A stretch of DNA of 64,000 bases. Source: Nocardiopsis alborubida. GTDB taxonomy: Bacteria > Actinomycetota > Actinomycetes > Streptosporangiales > Streptosporangiaceae. Under the pieces are notes generated by a model. The model was not told where the DNA came from, did no database searches, and saw only the letters and a program-made list of their open reading frames with translations. The DNA is taken from positions 62,001 to 126,000 of the forward strand of contig NZ_JAAXPG010000016.1 of the NCBI RefSeq assembly GCF_012396365.1, given 5' to 3'. Below, in pieces: positions 16,551-24,214 of the stretch (position 1 is its first letter; the number at the start of each line of letters is the position of its first letter). The translations under genes and the position numbers were made by a program.

Positions 16551-17480
16551 ATGAAAACTTCACCAGAGGAGGGCGGCGGGTTCCGTGAGCGGGTGGGAGC
16601 CCGTCTCGACTCGCTCTCCCCCCGCGAGCGCGCGGTCACCGACTTCCTGCTCGACCGCCCCTCCGAGGCCGTGACCGCGTCGGCCGCCGAACTGGCGGCC
16701 CGCACCGGCACCAGCGACGCCACCGTGGTGCGCACGGCCCGCTCGCTGGGCTACGGCGGCCTGCGCGAACTCAAGCGCGCGATCATGGACATGCTCACCA
16801 CCCGGCGCGACCCGGCCCTGGTCCTGGACCAGCGTCTGGAGCGCCTCAGCGGCACGCGTGTGTTCGACCAGGTCCTCGCCGACAGCGTCGACCTGCTGCG
16901 GGGGCTGCCCGACGTCCTCGACGCCGGTGCCTTCGACACCGCGGTCCGCCTGGTCGAGGCGGCCGGGCGCACCGTCGCCTACGGCATCGGACCGGCCTCG
17001 GCGACCGCCCGCTACTTCGCGGTCGAACTGGGCCGGATGGGGCGCCGGTGCACCGTCCTGGAGGCGACCGGCTTCCGGCTCGCCGACGACCTGCTGGGCA
17101 TCGGCGGCGACGACGCCGTGGTGGTCTTCGCCCCGCTGCGGCTCTTCCGGGAGATCGACGCCCTCCTGGACTACGCGGCCGAGGTCGGGGCACCCGTCGT
17201 CGTGGTCACCGAGGCCGTGGGCGGGTCCGTACGCGACCGGGTCGAGGCGGTCCTGACCACCCCGCCGTCCACCTCGGGCGCCGCGAGCGAGAACCTCGCG
17301 AGCTGGTTGGTGGCCCACGCCCTCACCATGGAGCTGGCCGCCCGCGACCGCACCGGATCGGTCGCGGCCCACCAGCGCCTCAACCGCCTGCGCCGCGCCG
17401 TGGCCGGTGCCGAGATCGACACCGACGTCACCGCCCGCGGAGCCGCGGAGGGGCCGGGTGGAGCGCAACGCCCCTCATGA
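16551..17480 (+). CDS. MurR/RpiR family transcriptional regulator
   Basis: The 309-residue protein has an N-terminal HTH of the RpiR type (SPRERAVTDFLLDRPSEAV, then AAELAARTGTSDATVVRTARSLGYGG) and a C-terminal SIS domain from about residue 125 (GRTVAYGIGPASATARYF, then DDAVVVFAPLRLFREI). SIS domains bind phosphosugars or related ligands. The region upstream of ATG 16551 has only a weak AGG ribosome site. It is divergent from the oxidase gene and most likely regulates it and itself through 16517-16530. The C-terminal 25 residues are a disordered Gly/Ala tail. Confidence 0.88.
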   Translation: MKTSPEEGGGFRERVGARLDSLSPRERAVTDFLLDRPSEAVTASAAELAARTGTSDATVVRTARSLGYGGLRELKRAIMDMLTTRRDPALVLDQRLERLSGTRVFDQVLADSVDLLRGLPDVLDAGAFDTAVRLVEAAGRTVAYGIGPASATARYFAVELGRMGRRCTVLEATGFRLADDLLGIGGDDAVVVFAPLRLFREIDALLDYAAEVGAPVVVVTEAVGGSVRDRVEAVLTTPPSTSGAASENLASWLVAHALTMELAARDRTGSVAAHQRLNRLRRAVAGAEIDTDVTARGAAEGPGGAQRPS

Positions 17481-17568
17481 CAGGATTTTTCGGGTTGCGA
17501 GCGGGTCATGGGACACATGAGACTGCGCGTACCGCTTGTTACGGTCCGCCCCCACCCGAGAGGCCACC

Positions 17569-18372
17569 ATGACGGACATCCCCATCGACACCAGCGTCGC
17601 GCACACCGCACGGGTGCGGAACTACTGGCTCGGCGGCAGGGACCACTACCCCGTGGACCGCGAGATGGGAGACACCGTCGGAGTACTGATGCCCCAGGTC
17701 GTCGAGGCCGCCCGGGGAGACCGGCTCTTCCTGCGCCGCGCGGTCGGCCACCTGGCTCTGGAGGAGGGGATCCGCCAGTTCCTCGACATCGGCGCCGGAC
17801 TGCCCGCCGCCGACAACACCCACGAGGTGGCGCAGGCCCACGCCCCGGACGCGCGCGTGGTCTACGTGGACAACGACCCCATGGTCCTGGCCCACGCGCG
17901 CGCCCTGCTGGTGGGCACCAACGAGAAGCGGACCCGGTACGTGGAGGCGGACCTGCGCGACACCGACCGGGTGCTGGAGAGCGCCCGCGGGACCCTCGAC
18001 CTGGACCGCCCGGTCGCGCTGACCCTGCTGGGGACGATGGGCCACTTCGGCGACCTGGACGAGGCCCTGGGCATCGTGCGCGCCTACATGGACGCCCTGG
18101 CGCCGGGCAGTTTCCTGGCCGTGTGCGACGGCGTCCTCGCCCACGTGGAGGCCGTCACCGACGAGCGCGCGGTGGAGGCGCTCCAGCGCTGGGAGGAGAG
18201 CGTCGCCCAGCCGTACCACATGCGCTCGGTGGAGGACTTCACCCGCTTCTTCGACGGGTTCGCGCTGGTCGATCCCGGGGTCGTCTGCGTCACCCGGTGG
18301 CGGCCCGAGCCGGTCGAGGTCGGGAGGGTGCGCGACATCCCCCAGTACTGCGGTCTGGCCCGCAAGGCCTGA
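17569..18372 (+). CDS. SAM-dependent methyltransferase, PF04672 (DUF574) family
   Basis: The 267-residue protein matches the actinobacterial S-adenosyl methyltransferase family PF04672. Its signature start is ARVRNYWLGGRDHYPVDR, followed by FLDIGAGLPAADNTHEVAQ (SAM site), VVYVDNDPMVLAHAR and ALTLLGTMGHF. ATG 17569 has GAGAGG upstream. Members are abundant in Streptomyces and Nocardiopsis and sometimes methylate natural products, but none is biochemically defined well enough to name the substrate here. It is monocistronic, between the RpiR gene and an opposing GNAT gene. Confidence 0.88.
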   Translation: MTDIPIDTSVAHTARVRNYWLGGRDHYPVDREMGDTVGVLMPQVVEAARGDRLFLRRAVGHLALEEGIRQFLDIGAGLPAADNTHEVAQAHAPDARVVYVDNDPMVLAHARALLVGTNEKRTRYVEADLRDTDRVLESARGTLDLDRPVALTLLGTMGHFGDLDEALGIVRAYMDALAPGSFLAVCDGVLAHVEAVTDERAVEALQRWEESVAQPYHMRSVEDFTRFFDGFALVDPGVVCVTRWRPEPVEVGRVRDIPQYCGLARKA

Positions 18373-18541
18373 GGCAGGGCTCCGCGGGCCCGTCCGGGAG
18401 GGAGCGAGGGGGCTCCGACGGGTTCGGAGCGGCTGGACGCGCGAGGCGCTGGGCGGGGTCACCGGTCGGGGCCGCACCGACCACCCTCCCCGGGAGCGCC
18501 GCAGGGGGTCGGGCGGCGGCCCCGGTGACCGCCAGCGGCGT

Positions 18542-19282
18542 CTACGGGGTCTCGGCGTTCGTCCTCGTGTGGAAGCCGCCCCTGCCCGCCTCGACGAAGC
18601 CGAGAGAGTCGTAGAGGGGGCGACCGTCCTCGGTCGGGACGAGGACCACGTCACGCCCCCGGTGGTGGCGCAGGACCCGGGTCAGCACCGCACGCGCGAT
18701 TCCGCGCGACCGGTGCTCGGACGTGGTCACCAGCCAGTAGAGGGCGACCACGCCGCCGTGGTCGAAGGTCAGGCAGGCCGAGGCGGGCGAGCCCCGGTAC
18801 GTGGCGAGCCAGGCCCGCCAGCCCGGCGCGTCCAGAAGGCTGACGGGAAGGAAGCACTGAGGTCTGTGGGGCTGGCGGGACGGCAGGGGAAAGCCGTCCA
18901 CGATGAGCCGCTCCACCGTGAGCAGCGCCTTCTCCTCGCCCACGGTGTCGGTCTCGATCTCCGGCCGGGGGCGGGCTGCGGGCGCGGGCCCCGCGGATCC
19001 CCGGCGCACCATGACGGGCCGCGGGGTCGGCGCGAACCCTTCCGGGGGCTGGAGCTTCCCGAAGGGATCGTCCAGACTGACGCGGCCCGGTACGGACAGG
19101 ACGGACGACAGCCGGTCCGGAACGTGCGCCGAGGCACGTGTGAGGTGCGCCCTCGTCTCCATGGGGTCCGCCGTGCGCAGGACGTCGAACCCGTCGTGGG
19201 TGTGGGTCTCCTCGATCCGACCCGCCAGAAGGTGTCTCCACGCCTCGGCGTGGTTTCGCGCGTACGCCTGCACCGTATCCAT
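18542..19282 (-). CDS. GNAT family N-acetyltransferase
   Basis: The 246-residue protein has its GNAT core in the C-terminal half: SACLTFDHGGVVALYWLVTT, then the acetyl-CoA loop EHRSRGIARAVLTRVLR and the closing strand GRPLYDSLGFVEAG. The N-terminal 110 residues (MDTVQAYARNHAEAWRHLL onward) form an extra domain common in actinobacterial GNATs that act on small molecules. ATG 19282 has AAGGGG upstream; longer in-frame starts add a basic, low-complexity leader. The substrate is unknown. Confidence 0.85.
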   Translation of the reverse strand: MDTVQAYARNHAEAWRHLLAGRIEETHTHDGFDVLRTADPMETRAHLTRASAHVPDRLSSVLSVPGRVSLDDPFGKLQPPEGFAPTPRPVMVRRGSAGPAPAARPRPEIETDTVGEEKALLTVERLIVDGFPLPSRQPHRPQCFLPVSLLDAPGWRAWLATYRGSPASACLTFDHGGVVALYWLVTTSEHRSRGIARAVLTRVLRHHRGRDVVLVPTEDGRPLYDSLGFVEAGRGGFHTRTNAETP

Positions 19283-19438
19283 GCGCCCCTTTTCGCCGCC
19301 GCCTGTCCCCGCAGGGGGGGTCATGCCCCCGGCCGCGGGTCCGGTCCGTCCTGGATTGAACACGTTCAGGGGCCGCGGCGCCATTGCCTTCTTCCGGTAC
19401 CCCTTCGGACTTCGCACTGTCCGTAACCGGTCACGGGC

Positions 19439-19486
19439 TTGACACGTATGGTGATGACGCGGGATGTTCGTGCAACCGGATGCAAC
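19439..19486 (+). promoter_or_regulatory. TTGACA promoter element and TGCAAC direct repeat
   Basis: A consensus TTGACA (19439-19444) is followed after 18 bp by GATGTT (19463-19468). Just downstream, TGCAAC occurs twice with a 10-bp period (19471-19476 and 19481-19486), preceded by TTCG. The same TTCGTGCAAC block and 10-bp repeat are found at 21133-21148 before the second half of the island. The site is a likely operator for the XRE protein encoded here. Confidence 0.55.
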
Positions 19487-19507
19487 TGACCCGAGAGGAA
19501 AGCATCC

Positions 19508-19753
19508 ATGGTGTCACTGAAGTTCATCGGCAAGGACCCGGAATCAGACACGAAGGGCTCGCCGACGGTCTTCGTCGACGAGGACACAGCCGACATGGTC
19601 ATCCAGGGCTGGAAAGCCGGCGAAGACACCCTGACCGCATGCCGGGAGGTCGGCACCATTCCTGACCACGAAGCGGTCGTGCGCGTTCCCGCCCGTATGG
19701 TCAAGATTCTGAGGGAGGCCTGCGATGACGCAGAGCGCACCCACCTTCGATGA
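19508..19753 (+). CDS. Small acidic protein upstream of DUF6879 (hypothetical)
   Basis: The 81-residue soluble protein starts at ATG 19508 with GAGAGGAAAGC upstream. It resembles short proteins that precede DUF6879 genes in Nocardiopsis and Streptomyces (VFVDEDTADMVIQGWKAGEDT, then EAVVRVPARMVKILREA). Its 3' end overlaps the DUF6879 gene by 29 bp, which implies coupled expression. No catalytic or DNA-binding motif is visible; a partner or chaperone for DUF6879 is one possibility. Confidence 0.75.
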   Translation: MVSLKFIGKDPESDTKGSPTVFVDEDTADMVIQGWKAGEDTLTACREVGTIPDHEAVVRVPARMVKILREACDDAERTHLR

Positions 19754-20252
19754 CCTGCTCAACTCCTGCCGGGAGTCCGCGATCCACCTGGAACTGCGTG
19801 ATGTCTACGGTGTGGCCGACGAGGTCGCGGGCTTCGAGGAATGGAAGCGCGTCGGGCACCGCGGTGACTGGAACGATCGTGAGTCCTGGTGGGCCCCCTT
19901 CTACCAGGCGGTCGCCGACGCCACGGCCCGAGGCGTCACGGTGCGTCGGGCACGGGTGGTCTCGATGCCGGTGACGGACTACATCCGTTTCGAGCACGCG
20001 GGCACCCAGGGAAACATCATCGCGGGAGAACACGTACGCTGGCTCCCACGCCGCCAGGCGACCGACATCGCGTTCCCCGGCAACGACTTCTGGCTCTTCG
20101 ACGGCCGCGTCGTCCACGTCAACCACTTCACGGGAGACGGGCGATGGCTTGAGGAGGAAGTCACCGAGGATCCGGAGTTGGCCAAGCTCTGCTCCTCGGC
20201 CTTCGAGGCCGTCTGGGAACGCGCCATCCCCCACGCCGACTTCCGCCTCTGA
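19725..20252 (+). CDS. DUF6879 family protein
   Basis: The 175-residue protein matches DUF6879: an N-terminal FDDLLNSCRESAIHLELRDVYG, WWAPFYQAVADATARGVTVRRARVVS in the middle, then VRWLPRRQATDIAFPGNDFWLFDG. The family is confined to actinobacteria, nearly always sits beside an XRE-DUF5753 regulator, and has no proven activity. ATG 19725 has GAGGGAGG upstream and lies inside the preceding gene. The following XRE gene starts 26 bp after its stop. By analogy with DUF397 partners it may be the effector of the regulator. Confidence 0.85.
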   Translation: MTQSAPTFDDLLNSCRESAIHLELRDVYGVADEVAGFEEWKRVGHRGDWNDRESWWAPFYQAVADATARGVTVRRARVVSMPVTDYIRFEHAGTQGNIIAGEHVRWLPRRQATDIAFPGNDFWLFDGRVVHVNHFTGDGRWLEEEVTEDPELAKLCSSAFEAVWERAIPHADFRL

Positions 20253-20277
20253 CCACTAGAACACCGGATACCAGTTC

Positions 20278-21126
20278 GTGCCCTCGTCTTCCAGATCCAG
20301 TGCCCGAGCGGCCCGCGAGGCCGTCGCTTCGCGGCTGAGAGAAATCCGCCTGGACGCCGGGCTGACGGGGGCCGAACTGGCATCCCTCTGTCAGTGGAAC
20401 AAGTCGAAGTCCTCACGCATCGAGAACGCGAAGACACCTCCCTCCGACGCCGACATCAGGGCTTGGTGCCGGGCCTGTGGAGCGGACGACCAGGCGGAGA
20501 ACCTGGTCTCCGCATCGCGGAACGCCGAGTCGCTGTACGTGGAGTGGAGGCGCAAGCAGCGCGCTGGTCTCCGGCACCTCCAGGAGTCCTACGTTCCGCT
20601 GTACGAGCAGACCGGACTCTTTCGGGTCTACACCCCGAACGTGATCCCCGGGTTCCTCCAGACCCCCGGCTACATCGCCGCGCTCTTCACCGCCATCACC
20701 GACCTCGACGGTGACGACGAGGACATCGACGCGGCCGTGGACGCCCGGATGGACCGCTCACGCATCCTCAGACGGAGCGGCCACCGGTTCTCGATGCTGC
20801 TCGAAGAGTCCGTCCTGCGCTATCGCATGGGCACTCCCGAAGTGATGGCCGGGCAACTCGGGCATGTTCTGTCCGTCATGTCCCTGCCCAACGTCTCCGT
20901 GGGAGTCATTCCCTTCTCCACACGGCGTCTCGTGCTGCCGCTCGAAGGCTTCACCGTCTACGACGACAACCTCGTCCGTGTCGAACTCACCACCGCGGAA
21001 CTCACCATCGAGGCTCCAACCGAGGTGGCGACGTATGCGAAGGCGTTCAGCCGACTCCAGAAGCTCGCCGTCTACGGCCCCAAGGCGCGAGCACTGATCA
21101 CCTCGGCGATCGAGGCGCTCGACTAG
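20278..21126 (+). CDS. XRE family regulator with DUF5753 domain
   Basis: The 282-residue protein has an N-terminal HTH_31 (SRLREIRLDAGLTGAELASL, then NKSKSSRIENAKTPPSDADI) and a C-terminal DUF5753 domain from about residue 95 (LYEQTGLFRVYTPNVIPGFLQTPGYIAAL, VGVIPFSTRRLVLPLEGF). This is the WhiJ-like architecture known from Streptomyces development loci, where the protein usually represses genes of its partner. The start is GTG 20278, with only a poor ribosome site. It is the last gene of the 19508-21126 unit and probably binds the TGCAAC repeats on both sides. Confidence 0.9.
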   Translation: MPSSSRSSARAAREAVASRLREIRLDAGLTGAELASLCQWNKSKSSRIENAKTPPSDADIRAWCRACGADDQAENLVSASRNAESLYVEWRRKQRAGLRHLQESYVPLYEQTGLFRVYTPNVIPGFLQTPGYIAALFTAITDLDGDDEDIDAAVDARMDRSRILRRSGHRFSMLLEESVLRYRMGTPEVMAGQLGHVLSVMSLPNVSVGVIPFSTRRLVLPLEGFTVYDDNLVRVELTTAELTIEAPTEVATYAKAFSRLQKLAVYGPKARALITSAIEALD

Positions 21127-21132
21127 TTTCCG

Positions 21133-21148
21133 TGCAACTTCGTGCAAC
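21133..21148 (+). promoter_or_regulatory. TGCAAC direct repeat, second copy
   Basis: TGCAAC occurs at 21133-21138 and 21143-21148, with the same 10-bp period as at 19471-19486 and the same preceding TTCG before one copy. It begins 6 bp after the XRE stop and 69 bp before the next gene. The repeat suggests that one regulator controls both transcription units. Confidence 0.55.
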
Positions 21149-21216
21149 TCACTGGGTGTTCGTAGACCACGCTCTGTAGCGTTCTGATCAGTCCCCGACA
21201 CAGATCGGACGCTCCC

Positions 21217-21471
21217 GTGCAGAGTCCTCCCCCGCCCGGCGAATCCCAGGTTGACCGCGCCGAAGTCGTGCTCCTCGCCCTGCGCAGGCACTACGGCGAC
21301 CGCTACGCCATCCACCACAACGGCGACCTGTGGGTGGCCACCGACAGATCGCCCTCCGGTCTGACGACGCCCACGATCATCGAGCCGGACCTGGAGGCGT
21401 TCGTGGCCGCGCTGGAAGCTCCGGGACAGCGCTTCGCAAGACCGTTTCCGCCCGAACCTTCACACCCCTAG
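21217..21471 (+). CDS. Small hypothetical protein of the XRE/DUF6879 island
   Basis: The 84-residue soluble protein starts at GTG 21217. It reads VVLLALRRHYGDRYAIHHNGDLWVATDRS and ends in a proline-rich tail, a layout seen in short actinobacterial proteins near XRE regulators; no named domain is recognised. A possible phage or RiPP precursor role was considered, but there is no leader-like or core-like sequence. It is the first gene after the second TGCAAC repeat. Confidence 0.65.
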   Translation: MQSPPPPGESQVDRAEVVLLALRRHYGDRYAIHHNGDLWVATDRSPSGLTTPTIIEPDLEAFVAALEAPGQRFARPFPPEPSHP

Positions 21472-21494
21472 CGTGTTCTCGAAAGAGGTTGAGA

Positions 21495-21617
21495 ATGGCA
21501 GACTGCTCCCCCTGCAACGGAACAGGCAAGGTCATCGCCGGAGGCGACGGCAGCGGTCCCTGGGCAGACAAGGAACTCATCGACTGCCCGCTGTGCAACG
21601 GGACCGGTGGAGTATGA
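21495..21617 (+). CDS. 40-residue double CxxCxGxG zinc-ribbon protein
   Basis: This mini-gene encodes two DnaJ-type zinc half-sites, CSPCNGTG near the N-terminus and CPLCNGTG at the C-terminus, joined by a short acidic linker. The four cysteines could bind one zinc ion. ATG 21495 has AGAGGTTGAG upstream, and the stop overlaps the start of the methyltransferase gene (ATGA, 21614-21617), so the two are translated together. Stand-alone proteins of this form are often annotated as hypothetical. It could serve as a small chaperone or recognition module. Confidence 0.75.
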   Translation: MADCSPCNGTGKVIAGGDGSGPWADKELIDCPLCNGTGGV

Positions 21618-22765
21618 CCCCCGACCACTTCTCGCTGCTGGAGCTGCGAAACCGGCTTGCCGACGCGCTGGAGACGACCGGTCCCGTCCGGGAGGCCTTC
21701 GCCATGGTTCCCCGGCACCTGTTCATCCCCGACCGCGTGTGGCCCCAGACGGTGGGCGATCCCCTGGACCGGCAGGACGCGCCGCAGCGGTGGGCGGATC
21801 TCGCCTACGCCGACGCACCGGTCATCACACAGGTCAACGACGGCGGCAGCGGGCCCATGAACATCCCGACGTCCTCCTCCTCGGCGCCCTCGGTCATGGC
21901 GGCGATGATCGAGGCCGCCGGGGTGGAATCCGGACAGCACGTGTTGGAGGTGGGCACCGGGACGGGCTACAACGCCGCGATCCTGTGCGAACTCGTGGGT
22001 CCGGCCGGTGAGGTGACCACGGTGGAGGTGGACGCCGGTGTCGCCGGGCATGCCGCCGATCGCCTCCAGACGACCGGTTACGCGCCACGCACCGTCGTGG
22101 CCGACGGCGCCGCCGGGTACGCGGAGGGAGCGCCCTACGACGCGGTCGTCGCCACGTGCGCCGTGGTCGAGGTTCCCCGGGCGTGGATCGAGCAGACCCG
22201 GCCCGGGGGCGTGGTCGTCACACCGTGGGAACCGGTGGCGAACCTGCCCGGCGGCACCATGGCCCGGCTCGTGGTGTCGGAGGAGGGCTCGGCGCGGGGC
22301 CGCTTCGCGGGTGACGCCAGCTTCATGCCGTTGCGCGACCAGCGCGCCCGGTACGACGCTCCGCACGACCTGCACGGCACCGCCGAGCACACGTGGAACC
22401 ACGGCGGGGACGCACGCGAGGTGGTCATGGGAGGGGCCGGTCCACAGCTGTCGCTCATGATGCCCGGTGTCCGGATCGGCATGCGCGTGCTCCGGGGCGA
22501 AGCCGAGACGTGCGTGTGGCTCTCGGCGCTGGACTCACCGTCCTGGGCCCGGCTGTACGCGGACGGCCGGGTGGAGCAGGGTGGCCCGCGGCCGGTCGGT
22601 GAGGAGGTCATCGCGGCGCACGAGTACTGGACGGCGCGGGGGTGCCCGGAGCTGACGGAGTACGGGCTCACCGTGACGGCGTCAGGTGAGCACACGGCCT
22701 GGCTCGGCGCCCCCTCCGGGCCGCGCTGGCTGCACCGAGCCGCAACGGAACCCGTCTCCGCCTGA
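21614..22765 (+). CDS. PIMT-like O-methyltransferase (RiPP-maturase-associated type)
   Basis: The 383-residue protein has a protein-isoaspartate-methyltransferase-like N-terminal half: REAFAMVPRHLFIPD, QVNDGGSGPMNIPTSSSS, then the SAM motif VLEVGTGTGYNAAIL and VTTVEVDAGVAGHA. The C-terminal 180 residues are an extra domain found in methyltransferases of the ATP-grasp (TgmC) and FxLD lanthipeptide systems. Those enzymes methylate aspartate in peptide precursors. No ATP-grasp, lanthionine synthetase or obvious precursor is present here, so it is an orphan. ATG 21614 overlaps the preceding stop by 4 nt. Confidence 0.85.
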   Translation: MTPDHFSLLELRNRLADALETTGPVREAFAMVPRHLFIPDRVWPQTVGDPLDRQDAPQRWADLAYADAPVITQVNDGGSGPMNIPTSSSSAPSVMAAMIEAAGVESGQHVLEVGTGTGYNAAILCELVGPAGEVTTVEVDAGVAGHAADRLQTTGYAPRTVVADGAAGYAEGAPYDAVVATCAVVEVPRAWIEQTRPGGVVVTPWEPVANLPGGTMARLVVSEEGSARGRFAGDASFMPLRDQRARYDAPHDLHGTAEHTWNHGGDAREVVMGGAGPQLSLMMPGVRIGMRVLRGEAETCVWLSALDSPSWARLYADGRVEQGGPRPVGEEVIAAHEYWTARGCPELTEYGLTVTASGEHTAWLGAPSGPRWLHRAATEPVSA

Positions 22766-22774
22766 CCCAAAACG

Positions 22775-22811
22775 AGTGGGGCCGGTGCTCTCCGTGAGCA
22801 CCGGCCCCACT
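22775..22811. terminator. Perfect 16-bp terminator hairpin
   Basis: Arms 22775-22790 and 22796-22811 (AGTGGGGCCGGTGCTC and its complement) enclose a 5-nt loop, between convergent genes. The core GGGGCCGGTGCTC is repeated in the hairpin at 25107-25142. Confidence 0.85.
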
Positions 22812-22834
22812 GTTCGCTGAAACCACCAGAGCCG

Positions 22835-23068
22835 CTAGAGCCACACGAGTTCGGCGCGCAGCCGCCGGGCGGTGGCCTCGGGCACGCTCCCCCTGGTGAT
22901 GGAGCGGTCCAGGATGTTGTAGATGACGGTGCTGCCGTCGGGGAGGTCCATTCCCCAGGCGAACGCCCGGCCCTTGTGCTCGCCCCGGGTCAGACGCAGC
23001 TCGAAGAACTCCGCGCCGGGGTCGTCGTGGTAGACAGGAGTCGTGCCGTCGGTGTGGTCCTCTTCCAC
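22835..23068 (-). CDS. Small hypothetical protein downstream of the DUF397 gene
   Basis: The 77-residue soluble protein starts at GTG 23068 with AGGGAG upstream. It shows FFELRLTRGEHKGRAFAWGMDLPDGSTVIYNI and ends with ATARRLRAELVWL. The composition and high third-position GC support coding, but no family is recognised. It follows the XRE-DUF397 pair on the same strand after about 80 bp and probably belongs to the same unit. Confidence 0.65.
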   Translation of the reverse strand: MEEDHTDGTTPVYHDDPGAEFFELRLTRGEHKGRAFAWGMDLPDGSTVIYNILDRSITRGSVPEATARRLRAELVWL

Positions 23069-23147
23069 GGGGGTCTCCCTTCGGTTGGCACTGCCCGGGA
23101 CGTCATGGGCTCCAACTCACAAGCGCCCCGGGCAGTGGCTTTCTCGG

Positions 23148-23363
23148 TTACCGGGTGGGCCGGGCGAACTCGCCCTTGTGCGCTCCGTCCAGGAAGCACT
23201 CCCACTCGTGCGGGGTGAAGAACAGCGTGCCGCCCTCCGGGTCCCTGGAGTTGCGCACGGCGGTGCCCTCGTCCAGGTGCGCGATCTCGACACAGCCTTT
23301 GGAACCCTCGCTCGCCTGGGCCTTGAACCAGATCGCGCCGTTCAGGTCGGGGTTGGGGCTCAT
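23148..23363 (-). CDS. DUF397 domain protein
   Basis: The 71-residue protein is a typical DUF397 member: IWFKAQASEGSKGCVEIAHL, then VRNSRDPEGGTLFFTPHEWECFLDGAHKGEF. DUF397 proteins pair with XRE-DUF5753 regulators throughout actinobacteria and act in development, and have been proposed to be toxin-antitoxin-like. ATG 23363 overlaps the XRE stop by 4 nt (ATGA), so synthesis is coupled. Confidence 0.92.
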   Translation of the reverse strand: MSPNPDLNGAIWFKAQASEGSKGCVEIAHLDEGTAVRNSRDPEGGTLFFTPHEWECFLDGAHKGEFARPTR

Positions 23364-24214
23364 CTCTCGTACTCCTCTGCGGCCTTCGTGATGAGAGTCA
23401 GCGACTCCTGGGGAGACAGCGCCTCCATCTGGAGGCGATCGAAGCGCTCCCGGAATTCTGCCACCGCCTGCCGCTTCTGAATGAAGATGTTTCCGGCCAC
23501 GGATTCGACGTAGACATGCTGGTGTACCTCGGAGTCATCGAACTCCAGGAGGGTGAAGCGGCCGTCAATTCCAGAGTGCGCGCCGAGAGCGAAGGGGATG
23601 ATCTGCACCGAGACGTCCGGTGACTCGGCCGCCTCCACCAAGTGCCGGAGTTGGGCCGCCATCGTGCTGCGGCCACCGATCGGCCGACGGATCGCCGCCT
23701 CGTCCATGATTGCTCGTAGCAGCGGGGGACGCCGCTTGCGGAGCAGGTCCTGCCGCTGCATCCGCAACCGGATCCGGCTTTCCACCGTTTCCTCGCCTGC
23801 CCGGTGATCGCCCGCGTCGATGACCGCACGACAGTAGTCCGCCGTCTGCAAAAGTCCATGAACGAGATGGTCGGAGTAGGACCTCAGCGCGATGGCCTCG
23901 GCCTCCAGCCCTACATAGCTGCCCAGCCCTGAGGGAAGGACGTCGTTGTACTGGTCCCACCAGGCGTCCTCAGCTGCCACCTTGGCCATGTCCCGAAGCC
24001 GCTGCTGCTGCACGGGATCGCTCACGCCGTACAGGTCCAACAGCCCTCGAAGCTCCACCTGTTTGAGGACTCGCTTGCCGTTCTCGACGCGACTGAGCGT
24101 GGGTTCGGACAGTCCGGAATCCTCCGCGACGCGCTCCATCGTGAGCTTCTTCTGCTCACGGAGCTTGCGCAGCTCTATACCGAGCCTCCTGCGACCGACC
24201 GTTGGACTCGCCAT
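23360..24214 (-). CDS. XRE family regulator with DUF5753 domain (DUF397 partner)
   Basis: The 284-residue protein has an N-terminal HTH (LRKLREQKKLTMERVAEDSG, then EPTLSRVENGKRVLK) and a DUF5753 domain (LEAEAIALRSYSDHLVHGLLQTADYCRAV, SVQIIPFALGAHSGIDGRFTLLEF). It is paired with DUF397 downstream. Its start is ATG 24214, with GAAAGGAAC just upstream. It is the second such regulator in the island and is more distant in sequence from the first, so they probably recognise different operators; no TGCAAC repeat is present before it. Confidence 0.92.
   Translation of the reverse strand: MASPTVGRRRLGIELRKLREQKKLTMERVAEDSGLSEPTLSRVENGKRVLKQVELRGLLDLYGVSDPVQQQRLRDMAKVAAEDAWWDQYNDVLPSGLGSYVGLEAEAIALRSYSDHLVHGLLQTADYCRAVIDAGDHRAGEETVESRIRLRMQRQDLLRKRRPPLLRAIMDEAAIRRPIGGRSTMAAQLRHLVEAAESPDVSVQIIPFALGAHSGIDGRFTLLEFDDSEVHQHVYVESVAGNIFIQKRQAVAEFRERFDRLQMEALSPQESLTLITKAAEEYER

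Noticed and set aside
21614-22765. Member of a lanthipeptide FxLD or ATP-grasp RiPP cluster
   Set aside because: No FxLD precursor, lanthionine synthetase or ATP-grasp gene is present in the surrounding 5 kb, so only the methyltransferase type is asserted.
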